DNA from: Frankiales bacterium | GTDB taxonomy: Bacteria; Actinomycetota; Actinomycetes; S36-B12; CAIYMF01 | Length of the DNA: 64,000 nucleotides | Direction: 5' to 3' | Assembly (NCBI GenBank): GCA_016125335.1 | Contig: WGLY01000025.1 | Span: 124,001-188,000, forward strand | Shown: positions 35,366 through 44,929 of the stretch, piece after piece | How the letters are laid out: each line of letters begins with the position of its first letter | How positions within the stretch are numbered: position 1 is the first letter of the stretch | The notes under the pieces: model-generated | Seen by the model: only the letters and a program-made list of their open reading frames with translations | Told to the model about the DNA's origin: nothing | The model's database searches: none | Translations under genes and position numbers: made by a program

Positions 35366-35653
35366 GTGGGCACGTGGGACTTCCGCGGACGGCTGCGCCG
35401 GTGGCCCGGTGCGGCCGCCTGGTACTTCGTCGCGCTGCCGGATGAGGTCGCCGACGACGTGCGGTCGCGCCGCGAGCGCGTCGGCTTCGGCTCGGTGCGG
35501 GTGCGGGTCACCCTCGGGGCCACCACCTGGGGCACGTCGGTGTTCCCGGACTCGGCGAGCGGGTCCTACCTGCTGCCGGTCAAGGCGGCGGTGCGGCGGG
35601 CCGAGGACCTCGACGACGGCAGCGAGGTGCGCGTGCGGCTCGAGCTCGCCTGA
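35366..35653 (+). CDS. DUF1905 domain-containing protein
   Basis: A 95-residue single-domain DUF1905 protein of unknown function. Signatures are the N-terminal WDFRGRLRRWPGAAAWYFVALP, the GFGSVRVRVTLGATTWGTSVFPD block, and the closing YLLPVKAAVRRAEDL...V.V.LELA. The GTG start at 35366 is read divergently from proB. The gene converges with obg, with stops 14 bp apart. Confidence 0.88.
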   Translation: MGTWDFRGRLRRWPGAAAWYFVALPDEVADDVRSRRERVGFGSVRVRVTLGATTWGTSVFPDSASGSYLLPVKAAVRRAEDLDDGSEVRVRLELA

Positions 35654-35666
35654 GCGCGCCGCCCGG

Positions 35667-37043
35667 CTACTGGTAGAGGCGGTCGTCGCTGCCGCGCGGG
35701 CCGGTCAGCGGCGTGCCGGCGGCGATGCTGGGCTGCCAGTCGAAGACGACGGCGTCGTCCTCCGGGCCGATGAGCACGGTGGCCCCGGCCGTCGCCCCCA
35801 GCTCGAGCAGCCGCTCCTCCACGCCGAGCCGGGCGAGCCGGTCGGCGAGGTAGCCGACCGCCTCGTCGTTGCTGAAGTCGGTCTGGCGCACCCAGCGGCG
35901 CGGCCGCTCGCCGCGCACGCGGTAGCGCACGCCGCCGTCCTCGTCCGGCTCCGTGACCACCTCGAAGCCGCCGTCGTCGACCGCCTGCGGGTTGAGCACG
36001 ATGCGCGGCGCGACCTCCTCGGGCGCAGCCGCGCGCGCGGCCGCGACGAGCTCGGCCATGGCGAAGCCGAGCGCCCGGAGCCCGTCGTGCGCCGCCGCGG
36101 ACACCTCGACGACGGTGAGCCCCCGCTCGCGCAGCATCGGGGCGACGAGGTCGGCGAGGTCGCGGGCCTCGGGCACGTCCACCTTGTTGAGCGCGACGAG
36201 CCGCGGCCGGTCGGCGAGGTCGCCCTCCGTGCCGCCGTACTGCGCGAGCTCGTGCTCGATCGCGTCGAGGTCGCTCACCGGGTCGCGGCCCGGCTCGAGC
36301 GTGGCGCAGTCGAGCACGTGCACCAGCACGTGGCAGCGCTCGACGTGGCGCAGGAACTCCAGGCCGAGGCCCTTGCCCTGGCTGGCGCCGGGGATGAGGC
36401 CAGGGACGTCGGCCACCGTGAACACGGTGTCGCCCGCGGTGACCACGCCGAGGTTGGGCACGAGGGTGGTGAACGGGTAGTCGGCGATCTTGGGCCGCGC
36501 CGCGGACATCGCCGCGATGAGCGAGGACTTGCCCGCGCTGGGGAAGCCGACGAGCGCGACGTCGGCGACCGACTTGAGCTCGAGGACGACGTCGCGCGCG
36601 TCGCCGGGCTCGCCGAGCAGCGCGAACCCGGGCGCCTTGCGGCGCGGCGAGGCGAGGGCGGCGTTGCCCAGGCCGCCGTGGCCGCCCTGGGCCACGACGT
36701 ACTCCATGCCCGGCGCGACGAGGTCGGCGAGCACCGCACCGCGGGAGTCCTGCACGCTCGTGCCGGGCGGCACGCGCAGCACGAGGGACTCGCCGTTCGC
36801 CCCGTTGCGGTGCCCGCCCTCCCCCGGGCGGCCGTTGCCGGCCCGGCGGTGGGGGCCGTGGTGGTACTCGAGCAGCGAGGTGACGTTGGTGTCGACGACG
36901 AGCCGCACGTCGCCGCCGTGCCCGCCGTTGCCGCCGTCCGGGCCGCCGAGGGGCTTGAACTTCTCGCGGTAGACCGACACGCAGCCGTGCCCGCCGTCGC
37001 CGGCGGCCACGTGCAGGACGACGCGGTCCACGAACGAGGTCAC
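35667..37043 (-). CDS. obg: GTPase ObgE/CgtA
   Basis: Obg is an essential GTPase of 50S assembly and stress signalling. The 458-residue protein has the glycine-rich Obg fold at residues 1-160 ([16 protein letters not shown]), the G domain with G1 GFPSAGKSS near 166-174, G3 DVPGLI and G4 LNKVD, and a C-terminal OCT domain from about 345 ([19 protein letters not shown]). It follows rplU-rpmA on the same strand, the conserved order, but a strong hairpin separates it from rpmA. Confidence 0.96.
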   Translation of the reverse strand: MTSFVDRVVLHVAAGDGGHGCVSVYREKFKPLGGPDGGNGGHGGDVRLVVDTNVTSLLEYHHGPHRRAGNGRPGEGGHRNGANGESLVLRVPPGTSVQDSRGAVLADLVAPGMEYVVAQGGHGGLGNAALASPRRKAPGFALLGEPGDARDVVLELKSVADVALVGFPSAGKSSLIAAMSAARPKIADYPFTTLVPNLGVVTAGDTVFTVADVPGLIPGASQGKGLGLEFLRHVERCHVLVHVLDCATLEPGRDPVSDLDAIEHELAQYGGTEGDLADRPRLVALNKVDVPEARDLADLVAPMLRERGLTVVEVSAAAHDGLRALGFAMAELVAAARAAAPEEVAPRIVLNPQAVDDGGFEVVTEPDEDGGVRYRVRGERPRRWVRQTDFSNDEAVGYLADRLARLGVEERLLELGATAGATVLIGPEDDAVVFDWQPSIAAGTPLTGPRGSDDRLYQ

Positions 37044-37109
37044 GGGACTGCCTGCTCTCCGAGGGACGGGGTGGGACGGGGCCGTGCTCGTGGCACGGGC
37101 CGGGACATG

Positions 37110-37145
37110 CGTGAGGGGGCGAGCCGAGCGGCTCGCCCCCTCACG
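37110..37145 (-). terminator. Terminator between rpmA and obg
   Basis: A perfect 15-bp stem (37110-37124 with 37131-37145) and a 6-nt loop lie 23 bp beyond the rpmA stop and 66 bp before the obg start. It would allow L21/L27 to be made in excess of Obg. Confidence 0.8.
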
Positions 37146-37168
37146 GAGTCATGCGTGGCGCCGGTGGG

Positions 37169-37420
37169 TCACTCGCCGACGACGTTGACGACGCGGCGGC
37201 CGCGCGCGGTGCCGAACTCCACGTTGCCGGCGGCCAGGGCGAACAGCGTGTCGTCGCCGCCGCGGCCGACGTTGGCGCCGGGGTGGAAGTGGGTGCCGCG
37301 CTGGCGGACGATGATCTCGCCGGCCTTCACGTACTGACCGCCGAAGCGCTTGACGCCGAGACGCTGCGCGTTGGAGTCGCGACCGTTCCTGGTGCTCGAG
37401 GCACCCTTCTTGTGAGCCAT
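37169..37420 (-). CDS. rpmA: 50S ribosomal protein L27
   Basis: L27 is a large-subunit protein whose N-terminus reaches the peptidyl-transferase centre. It is 83 residues, with the family start [16 protein letters not shown] and core [21 protein letters not shown]. It has no N-terminal cleavage extension of the Firmicutes kind. It lies 9 bp after rplU. Confidence 0.97.
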   Translation of the reverse strand: MAHKKGASSTRNGRDSNAQRLGVKRFGGQYVKAGEIIVRQRGTHFHPGANVGRGGDDTLFALAAGNVEFGTARGRRVVNVVGE

Positions 37421-37429
37421 GGTCCGTCC

Positions 37430-37744
37430 CTACTTCGACGTCTCGATGCCGGTGACCTTCACGCGCGTGAGCTGGGCGCGGTGGCCCTGCCGACGGCGGT
37501 AGCCGGTCTTGTTCTTGTAGTGCATGATCCGGATCTTCGGGCCCTTGGTGTGCTCGACGACCTCGGCGGTGACCGTGACGCCGGCGAGCGCCGCGGCGTC
37601 GCTGGTGACGGTCTCGCCGTCGACGAGCAGCAGCGCCGGGAGGGTCAGCGTGGCGCCGGCCTCGGTGCTCACCCGGTCGAGCTCGAACACGTCGCCGACG
37701 GCGACCTTCTCCTGGCGGCCGCCGGCCTTGACGATCGCGTACAC
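37430..37744 (-). CDS. rplU: 50S ribosomal protein L21
   Basis: A 104-residue large-subunit protein. The GTG start at 37744 has AGGAG 7 nt upstream and begins (M)[17 protein letters not shown], the family N-terminus. The C-terminal signature [20 protein letters not shown] is complete. Longer frames upstream are Arg/Pro low-complexity and not real. It heads the rplU-rpmA unit. Confidence 0.96.
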   Translation of the reverse strand: MYAIVKAGGRQEKVAVGDVFELDRVSTEAGATLTLPALLLVDGETVTSDAAALAGVTVTAEVVEHTKGPKIRIMHYKNKTGYRRRQGHRAQLTRVKVTGIETSK

Positions 37745-37901
37745 CGCGGATCTCCTTCTACGGACGTTCTCGGAAACGCTCACGGCGAGGCTCCCCCGGC
37801 AAGGGGGTGCAGGCGCGTGGTGACGTCGAGGTGCGTGGGCACCGAGGGTCAAGGGTACGAAGCGGGCGCCCGACGGGTCAAACCGCGGGCTCCCGGGCCC
37901 C

Positions 37902-40769
37902 TCAGCCCGCCGGGGAGCCGGACACCTCCGGGGTCGCTGCCTCGGCCGACCCGGCCGCCGGACCCGCCTTGCGGGTGGCCTTGCGGGGCCCCCGGGTCCG
38001 GCGGGCGGGCGCGGCCGCAGCGGGCTTCTCGGCGTCGGCAGTCTCGGCCGCCGGGGCCGCGGGCTGCTCGGTGCCGGGGGTCTCCTGCGCCTCCGCGGCG
38101 GGGGCCGAGGCGTCCACCGGCTCCCCCGCAGCGGCCGCAGCAGCCGCCGCGGCAGCATCGGCGGCGCGCTTGGCGGCCGCGGCGTGCACCTTCTCCATGG
38201 CGGCCGACACGGTCGGGTCGATGGCCCGGGGCTCGACCTCGGGCGCCGCGGGTGCCGCGGCCGCACGCTTGCGCCGCCCGCCGCGGGCCGGCTCGGCCTC
38301 GGCCTCCTCGCCGCCGCGGCGCTTGCGGGTGCGACCCGCGGGGCCCTCGGACTCCACGGCCGCGGCCTTGGCCACCACCGGCTCGGAGTGCACGTGGTAG
38401 CCCCGGCCCTGGCAGTGCTCGCAGGGCTCGCTGAACACCTCGAGCAGCCCCTGCCCGATGCGCTTGCGGGTCATCTGCACGAGCCCCAGCGAGGTGACCT
38501 CGGCCACCTGATGCTTGGTGCGGTCGCGCCCGAGGCACTCGAGCAGGCGGCGCAGCACGAGGTCGCGGTTGCTCTCGAGCACCATGTCGATGAAGTCGAC
38601 GACGACGATGCCGCCGATGTCGCGCAGCCGCAGCTGGCGCACGATCTCCTCGGCCGCCTCGAGGTTGTTCTTGGTGACCGTCTCCTCGAGGTTGCCGCCC
38701 TGGCCGGTGAACTTGCCGGTGTTGACGTCGACCACGGTCATCGCCTCGGTGCGGTCGATCACCAGCGAGCCGCCGGAGGGCAGCCACACCTTGCGGTCGA
38801 GCGCCTTGGCCAGCTGCTCGTCGATGCGGTAGTCGGTGAACAGGTCGCCGGGGCCCACCCACTTGTGCAGCCGGTCGGCGAGGTCGGGGGCGACGCCGGT
38901 GACGTACTCCTCGATGTCGGCCCAGGCCTGGTCGCCCTCGACCACCAGCGAGCCGAAGTCCTCGTTGAAGATGTCGCGGACGACCTTGATGGCGAGGTCG
39001 GGCTCGCCGTGGAGCAGGGTGGGCCCGTTGTTCGCGGCCGCCTTCGCCTTCTCCTGGATGGCCTCCCACTGGGCCGCGAGCCGCTCGACGTCGCGGCGCA
39101 GCTCCTCCTCGCTGGCGCCCTCGGCGGCCGTGCGCACGATGACGCCGGCGTTCTCGGGCACCACCTGGCGCAGGATCGCCTTGAGCCGGGCGCGCTCGGT
39201 GTCGGGCAGCTTGCGGCTGATCCCGGTCATCTGCCCCTCGGGCACGTAGACCAGGAACCGGCCGGGCAGGGAGATCTGCGCGGTGAGCCGGGCGCCCTTG
39301 TGGCCGAGCGGGTCCTTGGTGACCTGCACCAGCACGCTGTCGCCGCTCTTGAGCGCCGCCTCGATCCGCTTGGGCTGGCCCTCGAGGCCCGCGGCGTCCC
39401 AGTTGACCTCGCCCGCGTACAGCACCGCGTTGCGGCCGCGGCCGACGTCGACGAACGCGGCCTCCATGCTGGGCAGCACGTTCTGGACGCGACCCAGGTA
39501 CACGTTGCCGATCATGGAGCCGCCGGTGCTGCGGTTGACGTAGTGCTCCACGAGCACGCCGTCCTCGAGCACGGCGATCTGGGTCCGGTCGTCGCGCTGG
39601 CGCACGACCATGGTCCGGTCGACCGCCTCGCGCCGGGCCAGGAACTCGGCCTCGGTGAGGATCGAGGGACGCCGCCTGCCGGCCTCGCGACCCTCGCGGC
39701 GGCGCTGCTTCTTGGCCTCGAGGCGGGTGGAGCCCTTGACCGAGGTGACCTCCGAGGCGGCCGAGCGCGAGCGCGGCTCGCGGACCCGCACGACGGTGTT
39801 GGGCGGGTCGTTCTCCGCGCCGTCGGACTCCCCCGCGCGACGGCGGCGGCGCCGGCGCCGGCGGCTGGAGGCCGAGCCGGACTCGGTGTCCTCGTCGCCC
39901 GCCCGCTCGTCGGTCTCCGAGGGGGCCTCGGCCCCCTCGTCGGCGGCCGAGTCGTCCTCGCCGCCCTCGCTGTCGGCGTCGGTGCCGGTGCGCCGGCGCC
40001 GGCCACGGCCGCCGCGGCGGCGCCGGCGGCGGGCGCCGCCCGGCTCCTCCTGGTCGTCGTCGTGCTCGTCGGGCTCGGCCGCCTCCGGCGCACCCTGCTC
40101 GGCGGCGACCTCGACGGCCTCCTCGGCCTCCTCGGTCTCGGCCTCTGCGGCCTGCTCGGCCTCGGCCGGCGCGGCCGGTGCGGCGCCCCGGGCGGACGAG
40201 GAGCGGCGCGAGCGGGTGGGGGCGGCCTCCGCGGAGGGGGCCTGGAACATGAGCAGCCCGGCGGCCGGGGCGGCCGGCGGCTCGACCGGCTCGGGCTCCA
40301 CCACGGCGCTGAACGCCGGCGCGGGCACCGCGGCCTTGCGGCGCCGGCCGGGGGCGGGCTCCGCGCTCGGGGCGTCGTGGGCGGCCGGTCCGGTCGCCAC
40401 GGGGACGTCGTCGGCGCCCGCCTCCGCCTTCGCGGCGGCGCTCGTCGCCGTCTTCTTCGCTGTCGTCTTCGCCGTCTTGGCGGTCTTGGCCGCCTTCTTG
40501 GCCGGCGCGGCGGTCTTCGCGGTCTTGGTGGCCTTGGTGGTCTTGGCGGCCTTCTTCGCGGTCGCCTTGGCCGCCGGCTGCTCCGCGGCCGCGTCGGTCG
40601 CGGGGGCGTCGCCGTCCGGGCCCGTGGGGCCGGAGGGCTCGGACGCCGTCGCGACGGGCGCGGGCGGCCCGGCCGGGCGGCCGGCGGCGCGGCGCCGGCG
40701 GGGTGCCGGGGCGGTGCCGGCGTCCGGGGTGTCGGTGGTCTCGGGGGTGTCGGTGGGGCCGTCGGTCAC
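37902..40769 (-). CDS. rne: Ribonuclease E/G family protein
   Basis: This is the endoribonuclease of mRNA decay and rRNA processing. The GTG at 40769, with GGAG 8 nt upstream, gives 955 residues. The N-terminal third is disordered: a Lys/Ala/Thr-rich tract at about residues 66-110, then acidic and Arg-rich tracts up to about 330. The catalytic core then has the S1 domain ([22 protein letters not shown]), the DNase I-like site with [11 protein letters not shown] and VVVDFIDM, and the zinc-link CEHCQGRG. The C-terminal 130 residues are Ala/Glu/Pro-rich. A long N-terminal extension and a short C-terminal arm are the actinobacterial arrangement. Confidence 0.94.
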   Translation of the reverse strand: MTDGPTDTPETTDTPDAGTAPAPRRRRAAGRPAGPPAPVATASEPSGPTGPDGDAPATDAAAEQPAAKATAKKAAKTTKATKTAKTAAPAKKAAKTAKTAKTTAKKTATSAAAKAEAGADDVPVATGPAAHDAPSAEPAPGRRRKAAVPAPAFSAVVEPEPVEPPAAPAAGLLMFQAPSAEAAPTRSRRSSSARGAAPAAPAEAEQAAEAETEEAEEAVEVAAEQGAPEAAEPDEHDDDQEEPGGARRRRRRGGRGRRRRTGTDADSEGGEDDSAADEGAEAPSETDERAGDEDTESGSASSRRRRRRRRRAGESDGAENDPPNTVVRVREPRSRSAASEVTSVKGSTRLEAKKQRRREGREAGRRRPSILTEAEFLARREAVDRTMVVRQRDDRTQIAVLEDGVLVEHYVNRSTGGSMIGNVYLGRVQNVLPSMEAAFVDVGRGRNAVLYAGEVNWDAAGLEGQPKRIEAALKSGDSVLVQVTKDPLGHKGARLTAQISLPGRFLVYVPEGQMTGISRKLPDTERARLKAILRQVVPENAGVIVRTAAEGASEEELRRDVERLAAQWEAIQEKAKAAANNGPTLLHGEPDLAIKVVRDIFNEDFGSLVVEGDQAWADIEEYVTGVAPDLADRLHKWVGPGDLFTDYRIDEQLAKALDRKVWLPSGGSLVIDRTEAMTVVDVNTGKFTGQGGNLEETVTKNNLEAAEEIVRQLRLRDIGGIVVVDFIDMVLESNRDLVLRRLLECLGRDRTKHQVAEVTSLGLVQMTRKRIGQGLLEVFSEPCEHCQGRGYHVHSEPVVAKAAAVESEGPAGRTRKRRGGEEAEAEPARGGRRKRAAAAPAAPEVEPRAIDPTVSAAMEKVHAAAAKRAADAAAAAAAAAAGEPVDASAPAAEAQETPGTEQPAAPAAETADAEKPAAAAPARRTRGPRKATRKAGPAAGSAEAATPEVSGSPAG

Positions 40770-40908
40770 GAGCTGCGCTCCAGTTCCGACCTCCGGGCGC
40801 CCCGGGGGCACCGCGCGGAGGTCATGGCGTCCGGGGCGGGCCCCGGACGAAAGCCGATGGGATGCGTCCTCGTGGATCCGGTGGGATCCGGCTCGGGCGC
40901 CGACTCGG

Positions 40909-41688
40909 TCAGCCGCGATCGGGCGCGAGCGGGTCGGTCACCGCGTCCGTCGCGGGGCCGGTGCTCGCGTCCGCGACCAGCGGCCCCTGCGCCAGCCGGG
41001 TCACCCGGGAGGGGACCGGCGGCACGAGGTCGGCCACGAGCCGGAGCGCGGCGAGGACGTCGTCGGGTCGGACGGACGGTGTGACGTGCCGCACGACCAG
41101 GTCGAGTATCGCACAGGGACCGCCGTCCGCCGCACCGGTCGCCGCGAGCGCGGCGCCGTCGCGGACCTCGAGCCGCACGACCGGCCCCCGGGCGTCGAAC
41201 GTGCGAGGGCCGGACTTGGTCATCCGGGACACCTCGACGGCCGAGGCGGCGAGGAAAGCCGCTGCCGCGGCGCGGGCCGCCTCCGGCTCCACCTGCGGCA
41301 GCTCGAGCGTCCAGACGCTGGCCTGGAGGCGGTCGGCGAGGTCCGGGGTGCGCACCTCCACCACCTCGAGGACGTCGAGCCCGGGAGGCAGGGCGGCGTC
41401 GAGGGCGGCGCGCACGGCCTCGGGGTCGAGCACCTCGGTGACCGCGAGCTCGGCGTACTCGGCCTCGCTCGCCGCCCCCGTGGGCGCGGCGTTGGCGTAG
41501 CTGATCCGCGGGTGCGGGTTGAAGCCCTGGCTGTAGGCCATGGGGACGCCGGTGCGCCGCAGCGCGCGCTCGAGGGCGCGCTGGAAGTCGCGCGTGCTGG
41601 TGAACCGCAGCCGCCCGCGCTTGGCGTAGCGCAGGCGCAGCCGCTGGACGGTCGGCGCGACGTCGCGGACCGGGGCCTGGCGCGCCAT
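40909..41688 (-). CDS. TIGR03936 family radical SAM-associated protein (DUF2344)
   Basis: A 259-residue protein of the DUF2344/TIGR03936 family, always found with, or fused to, the TIGR03960 radical-SAM protein. The hallmarks are LRLRYAKRGRLRFTSTRDFQRALERALRR at the N-terminus and PMAYSQGFNPHPRISYANA. The function is unknown; tRNA modification has been supposed for this family. Its ATG shares one nucleotide with the stop of its partner (41688), so the two are translationally coupled. Confidence 0.93.
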   Translation of the reverse strand: MARQAPVRDVAPTVQRLRLRYAKRGRLRFTSTRDFQRALERALRRTGVPMAYSQGFNPHPRISYANAAPTGAASEAEYAELAVTEVLDPEAVRAALDAALPPGLDVLEVVEVRTPDLADRLQASVWTLELPQVEPEAARAAAAAFLAASAVEVSRMTKSGPRTFDARGPVVRLEVRDGAALAATGAADGGPCAILDLVVRHVTPSVRPDDVLAALRLVADLVPPVPSRVTRLAQGPLVADASTGPATDAVTDPLAPDRG

Positions 41689-43661
41689 CAGCCGTCGACC
41701 GGGCCCGCCGAGGCGGCCACGAGCCCCGCGCCGCGCAGCGGGAGGGCGGGCATGCCGAGCAGCGTGGCGCCGGTGGGGCCCACCTGGATCTCGGTGCCCA
41801 TCTGGTCGCACACACCGCAGTCGAAGCACGGGGTCCAGCGGCAGTCCTCGACCCCGACCTCGTCGAGCGAGTCCTGCCAGTCCTCCCACAGCCAGTCCTT
41901 GTCGAGACCGGAGTCGAGGTGGTCCCAGGGCAGCACCTCGGTGTGCTCGCGCTCGCGCGTGGTGAACCAGTCGACGTCCACCGGGACGTCGGCGAGCGCG
42001 TGCTCGGCCGCGGCCATCCACGCGTCGAAGGAGAAGTGCTCGCTCCACCCGTCGAACCGGGCGCCCTCGCGCCAGACCCGCTCGATCACGCGGCCCACGC
42101 GACGGTCGCCGCGCGAGAGCAGGCCCTCGACGATGCCGGGCTTGCCGTCGTGGTAGCGGAACCCGATGGCCTTGCCGTACTGCCGGTCGGCGCGGATGGC
42201 GTCGCGCAACTTGCGCAGCCGCGCGTCGGTGGTCTCGTGGTCGAGCTGCGCCGCCCACTGGAACGGTGTGTGCGGCTTGGGCACGAAGCCGCCGATCGAC
42301 ACCGTGCAGCGGATGTCCTTGCTGCCGCTGACCGAGCGGCCCGTCTCGATGACCCGGCGCGCGACCTCGGCGATCTGCAGGACGTCCTCGTCGGTCTCGG
42401 TCGGCAGCCCGCACATGAAGTAGAGCTTCACCTGGCGCCAGCCGTTGCCGTAGGCCGTCGCGACGGTGCGGATGAGGTCCTCCTCGGTGACCATCTTGTT
42501 GATCACGCGCCGCATCCGCTCGCTGCCGCCCTCGGGCGCGAAGGTCAGCCCGCTGCGCCGGCCGTTGCGGGTGAGCTCGTTGGCCAGCTCGATGTTGAAC
42601 GCGTCGACCCGGGTGCTCGGCAGGGAGAGCCCGGTCTCGGTGCCCTCGTAGCGGTCGGCCAGGCCCTTCGCCACGACGCCGATCTCGCTGTGGTCGGCGC
42701 TGGAGAGGCTGAGCAGCCCGACCTCCTCGTAGCCGGTGCGGGCCAGGCCGTTGTCGACCATCTCGGCGATGGTCACCGCGCTGCGCTCGCGCACGGGCCG
42801 GGTGATCATGCCCGCCTGGCAGAACCGGCAGCCGCGCGTGCAGCCGCGGAAGATCTCCACGCTCATCCGCTCGTGGATGCTCTCGGCGAGCGGCACCAGC
42901 GGCGCCTTGGGGTAGGGCCACTCGTCGAGGTCCATGACGGTGTGCTTCGAGACCCGCCACGGGACGCCGGGCCGGTTGGGCGCGACCCGCGCGATCCGGC
43001 CGTCCGGCAGGTAGTCGACGTCGTAGAACCGCGGGACGTAGACGCCGCCCGTGCGCGCCAGGCGCAGCAGCAGCTCCTCGCGGCCACCGGGCCGGCCCTC
43101 GTCCTTCCAGGCCGCCACGACGTCCGAGATGGTCAGCACCGCCTGCTCGCCATCGCCGAGCACGGCGGCGTCGACGAAGTCCGCGATCGGCTCGGGGTTG
43201 AAGGCGGCGTGGCCGCCGGCCACGACGACGGGGTGCGTCTCGTCGCGGTCGGCCGCGTGCAACGGCACGCCGGCCAGGTCGAGAGCGGTCAGCATGTTGG
43301 TGTAGCCGAGCTCGGTCGAGAAGCTCACGCCGAGCAGGTCGAACGCGCCGACCGGCCGGTGGGAGTCGACGGTGAACTGCGGCACCCCGTGCTCGCGCAT
43401 GAGGCGCTCGAGGTCCGGCCACACCGCGTACGTGCGCTCGGCGAGCGCGTCGGGCCGCTCGTTGAGCACCTCGTAGAGGATCTGCACGCCCTGGTTGGGG
43501 ATGCCGACCTCGTAGGCGTCCGGGTACATGAGCGCCCAGCGGACGGACGCCGAGTCCCACGGCTTCGTGACCGCGTTGAGCTCGCCGCCGACGTACTGGA
43601 CCGGCTTGGTCACGAGCGGGAGCAGGGCCTCGAGCTGGGGGAACACAGACTCGACGGACAC
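41688..43661 (-). CDS. TIGR03960 family B12-binding/radical SAM protein
   Basis: This is a 657-residue protein with a cobalamin-binding-like N-terminal domain (to about residue 190, with VGIPNQGVQILYEVLN) and a radical-SAM domain whose cluster motif is FRGCTRGCRFCQAG near residues 270-283. An Elp3-like core follows (APEGGSERMRRVINK), and a C-terminal cysteine cluster, CRWTPCFDCGVCD, probably binds a further metal. The GTG start at 43661 has AGAGAGG upstream. Function is unknown. It is coupled to the DUF2344 gene. Confidence 0.92.
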   Translation of the reverse strand: MSVESVFPQLEALLPLVTKPVQYVGGELNAVTKPWDSASVRWALMYPDAYEVGIPNQGVQILYEVLNERPDALAERTYAVWPDLERLMREHGVPQFTVDSHRPVGAFDLLGVSFSTELGYTNMLTALDLAGVPLHAADRDETHPVVVAGGHAAFNPEPIADFVDAAVLGDGEQAVLTISDVVAAWKDEGRPGGREELLLRLARTGGVYVPRFYDVDYLPDGRIARVAPNRPGVPWRVSKHTVMDLDEWPYPKAPLVPLAESIHERMSVEIFRGCTRGCRFCQAGMITRPVRERSAVTIAEMVDNGLARTGYEEVGLLSLSSADHSEIGVVAKGLADRYEGTETGLSLPSTRVDAFNIELANELTRNGRRSGLTFAPEGGSERMRRVINKMVTEEDLIRTVATAYGNGWRQVKLYFMCGLPTETDEDVLQIAEVARRVIETGRSVSGSKDIRCTVSIGGFVPKPHTPFQWAAQLDHETTDARLRKLRDAIRADRQYGKAIGFRYHDGKPGIVEGLLSRGDRRVGRVIERVWREGARFDGWSEHFSFDAWMAAAEHALADVPVDVDWFTTREREHTEVLPWDHLDSGLDKDWLWEDWQDSLDEVGVEDCRWTPCFDCGVCDQMGTEIQVGPTGATLLGMPALPLRGAGLVAASAGPVDG

Positions 43662-43774
43662 GACGACCTCTCTGGCCTCTCTGGCACGAGCAGGACCGCG
43701 GCTGCGCGGCCTCGGGAGCACGACGATCCTAACGGCGCCCCGCCGCACCGGCCGCCGGGCGCGGAGCCGGGCCG

Positions 43775-44929
43775 CTACTCCTGCGCCCTGAGGTGCACGT
43801 TGAGCAGGAGGCCTATCGCGAGCCACGACGCGAACATCGACGTGCCCCCGTAGGAGACGAACGGCAGGGGGACGCCGGTGACCGGCATGATCCCGAGGTT
43901 CATCCCGATGTTCTCGAACGCCTGGAAGGCGATCCACACGGCGACCCCGGAGGCCACCAGGCGGCCGAAGAGGTCCGAGGCGCGCAGCGCGATGCGCACC
44001 GCACGCCACAGGATGAGCCCCAGGAGCAGCACGATCGCCACCGCGCCGGCGAACCCGAGCTCCTCCCCCGCCACCGAGTACACGAAGTCGGTCTGGTTCT
44101 CCGGCACGAAGTGGCCCTGTGTCTGCGGGCCGTGGAAGAGGCCCGCACCGAACAGGCCGCCCGACCCGATCGCGATGCGCGCCTGCTGGGTGTTGAACCC
44201 GATCGTGCGTGCGTTCGCGTCGGGGTTGGCGAAGGCCGTCAGGCGGTCGAGCTGGTACTGCTTGAGCAGCCCGACCTGGACGGCGACCACGGCCACCAGC
44301 GCGCCGCCGACCAGGATCCCCACGAGCCACCGCGCCTTGGCGCCGGCCACCGCGATGATGCCGAAGACCATGCACGCGATGACCATCACGGTGCCGAGGT
44401 CCGGCTGGAGCATGATCAGCGCGATCGGGACGCCGGCCACGCCGAGGGAGTAGGCGACGTCGATGTCGCGCGGCTCGTTCTCGGCGTCGCGCTTCTCCGA
44501 CAGCAGCATCGCCATGCCGAGGATGATCGCGATCTTGGCGAACTCGGCCGGCTGGATGGTGAAGCCGCCGGGCAGCGCGATCCACGCCTTGGCCCCGTTG
44601 ATCCGAGCGCCGGCCACGAGCACGAACAGCAGCCCGAGGATCGACGCACCCCACAGGAACGGCGTGTACGCGCGCAGCAGCCGGTAGTCGAACCTCGAGA
44701 CGAGCACGGCGAACGCGATGCCGACCACCACGTTGACGAGCTGCTTCTTGAGGAAGCTGTCCGGGTCGAGGCCGTGGTCGATCTGCGAGCCGCGCGTGGC
44801 CGACCACACCAGCAGCGACCCGATGGCGGACAGCGCCAGCGCCGCGACCACGAGCGACCAGTCCATGCGGCGCCACACCGAGGTGGACCGCCGACGCTGC
44901 ACCCCGGCCGAGGGGTAGGCGAGCGTCAT
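43775..44929 (-). CDS. rodA: Peptidoglycan glycosyltransferase RodA (SEDS family)
   Basis: RodA polymerises lipid II into glycan strands during cell elongation, with PBP2 as its transpeptidase partner. The 384-residue protein has ten predicted membrane helices. The signatures are GINGAKAWI-like ARINGAKAWIALP, FTIQPAEFAKIA, LQPDLGTVMV (catalytic Asp of the SEDS loop region) and the C-terminal GIMPVTGVPLPFVSYGGTSM. The ATG at 44929 overlaps the mrdA stop by 4 bp. Confidence 0.95.
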   Translation of the reverse strand: MTLAYPSAGVQRRRSTSVWRRMDWSLVVAALALSAIGSLLVWSATRGSQIDHGLDPDSFLKKQLVNVVVGIAFAVLVSRFDYRLLRAYTPFLWGASILGLLFVLVAGARINGAKAWIALPGGFTIQPAEFAKIAIILGMAMLLSEKRDAENEPRDIDVAYSLGVAGVPIALIMLQPDLGTVMVIACMVFGIIAVAGAKARWLVGILVGGALVAVVAVQVGLLKQYQLDRLTAFANPDANARTIGFNTQQARIAIGSGGLFGAGLFHGPQTQGHFVPENQTDFVYSVAGEELGFAGAVAIVLLLGLILWRAVRIALRASDLFGRLVASGVAVWIAFQAFENIGMNLGIMPVTGVPLPFVSYGGTSMFASWLAIGLLLNVHLRAQE

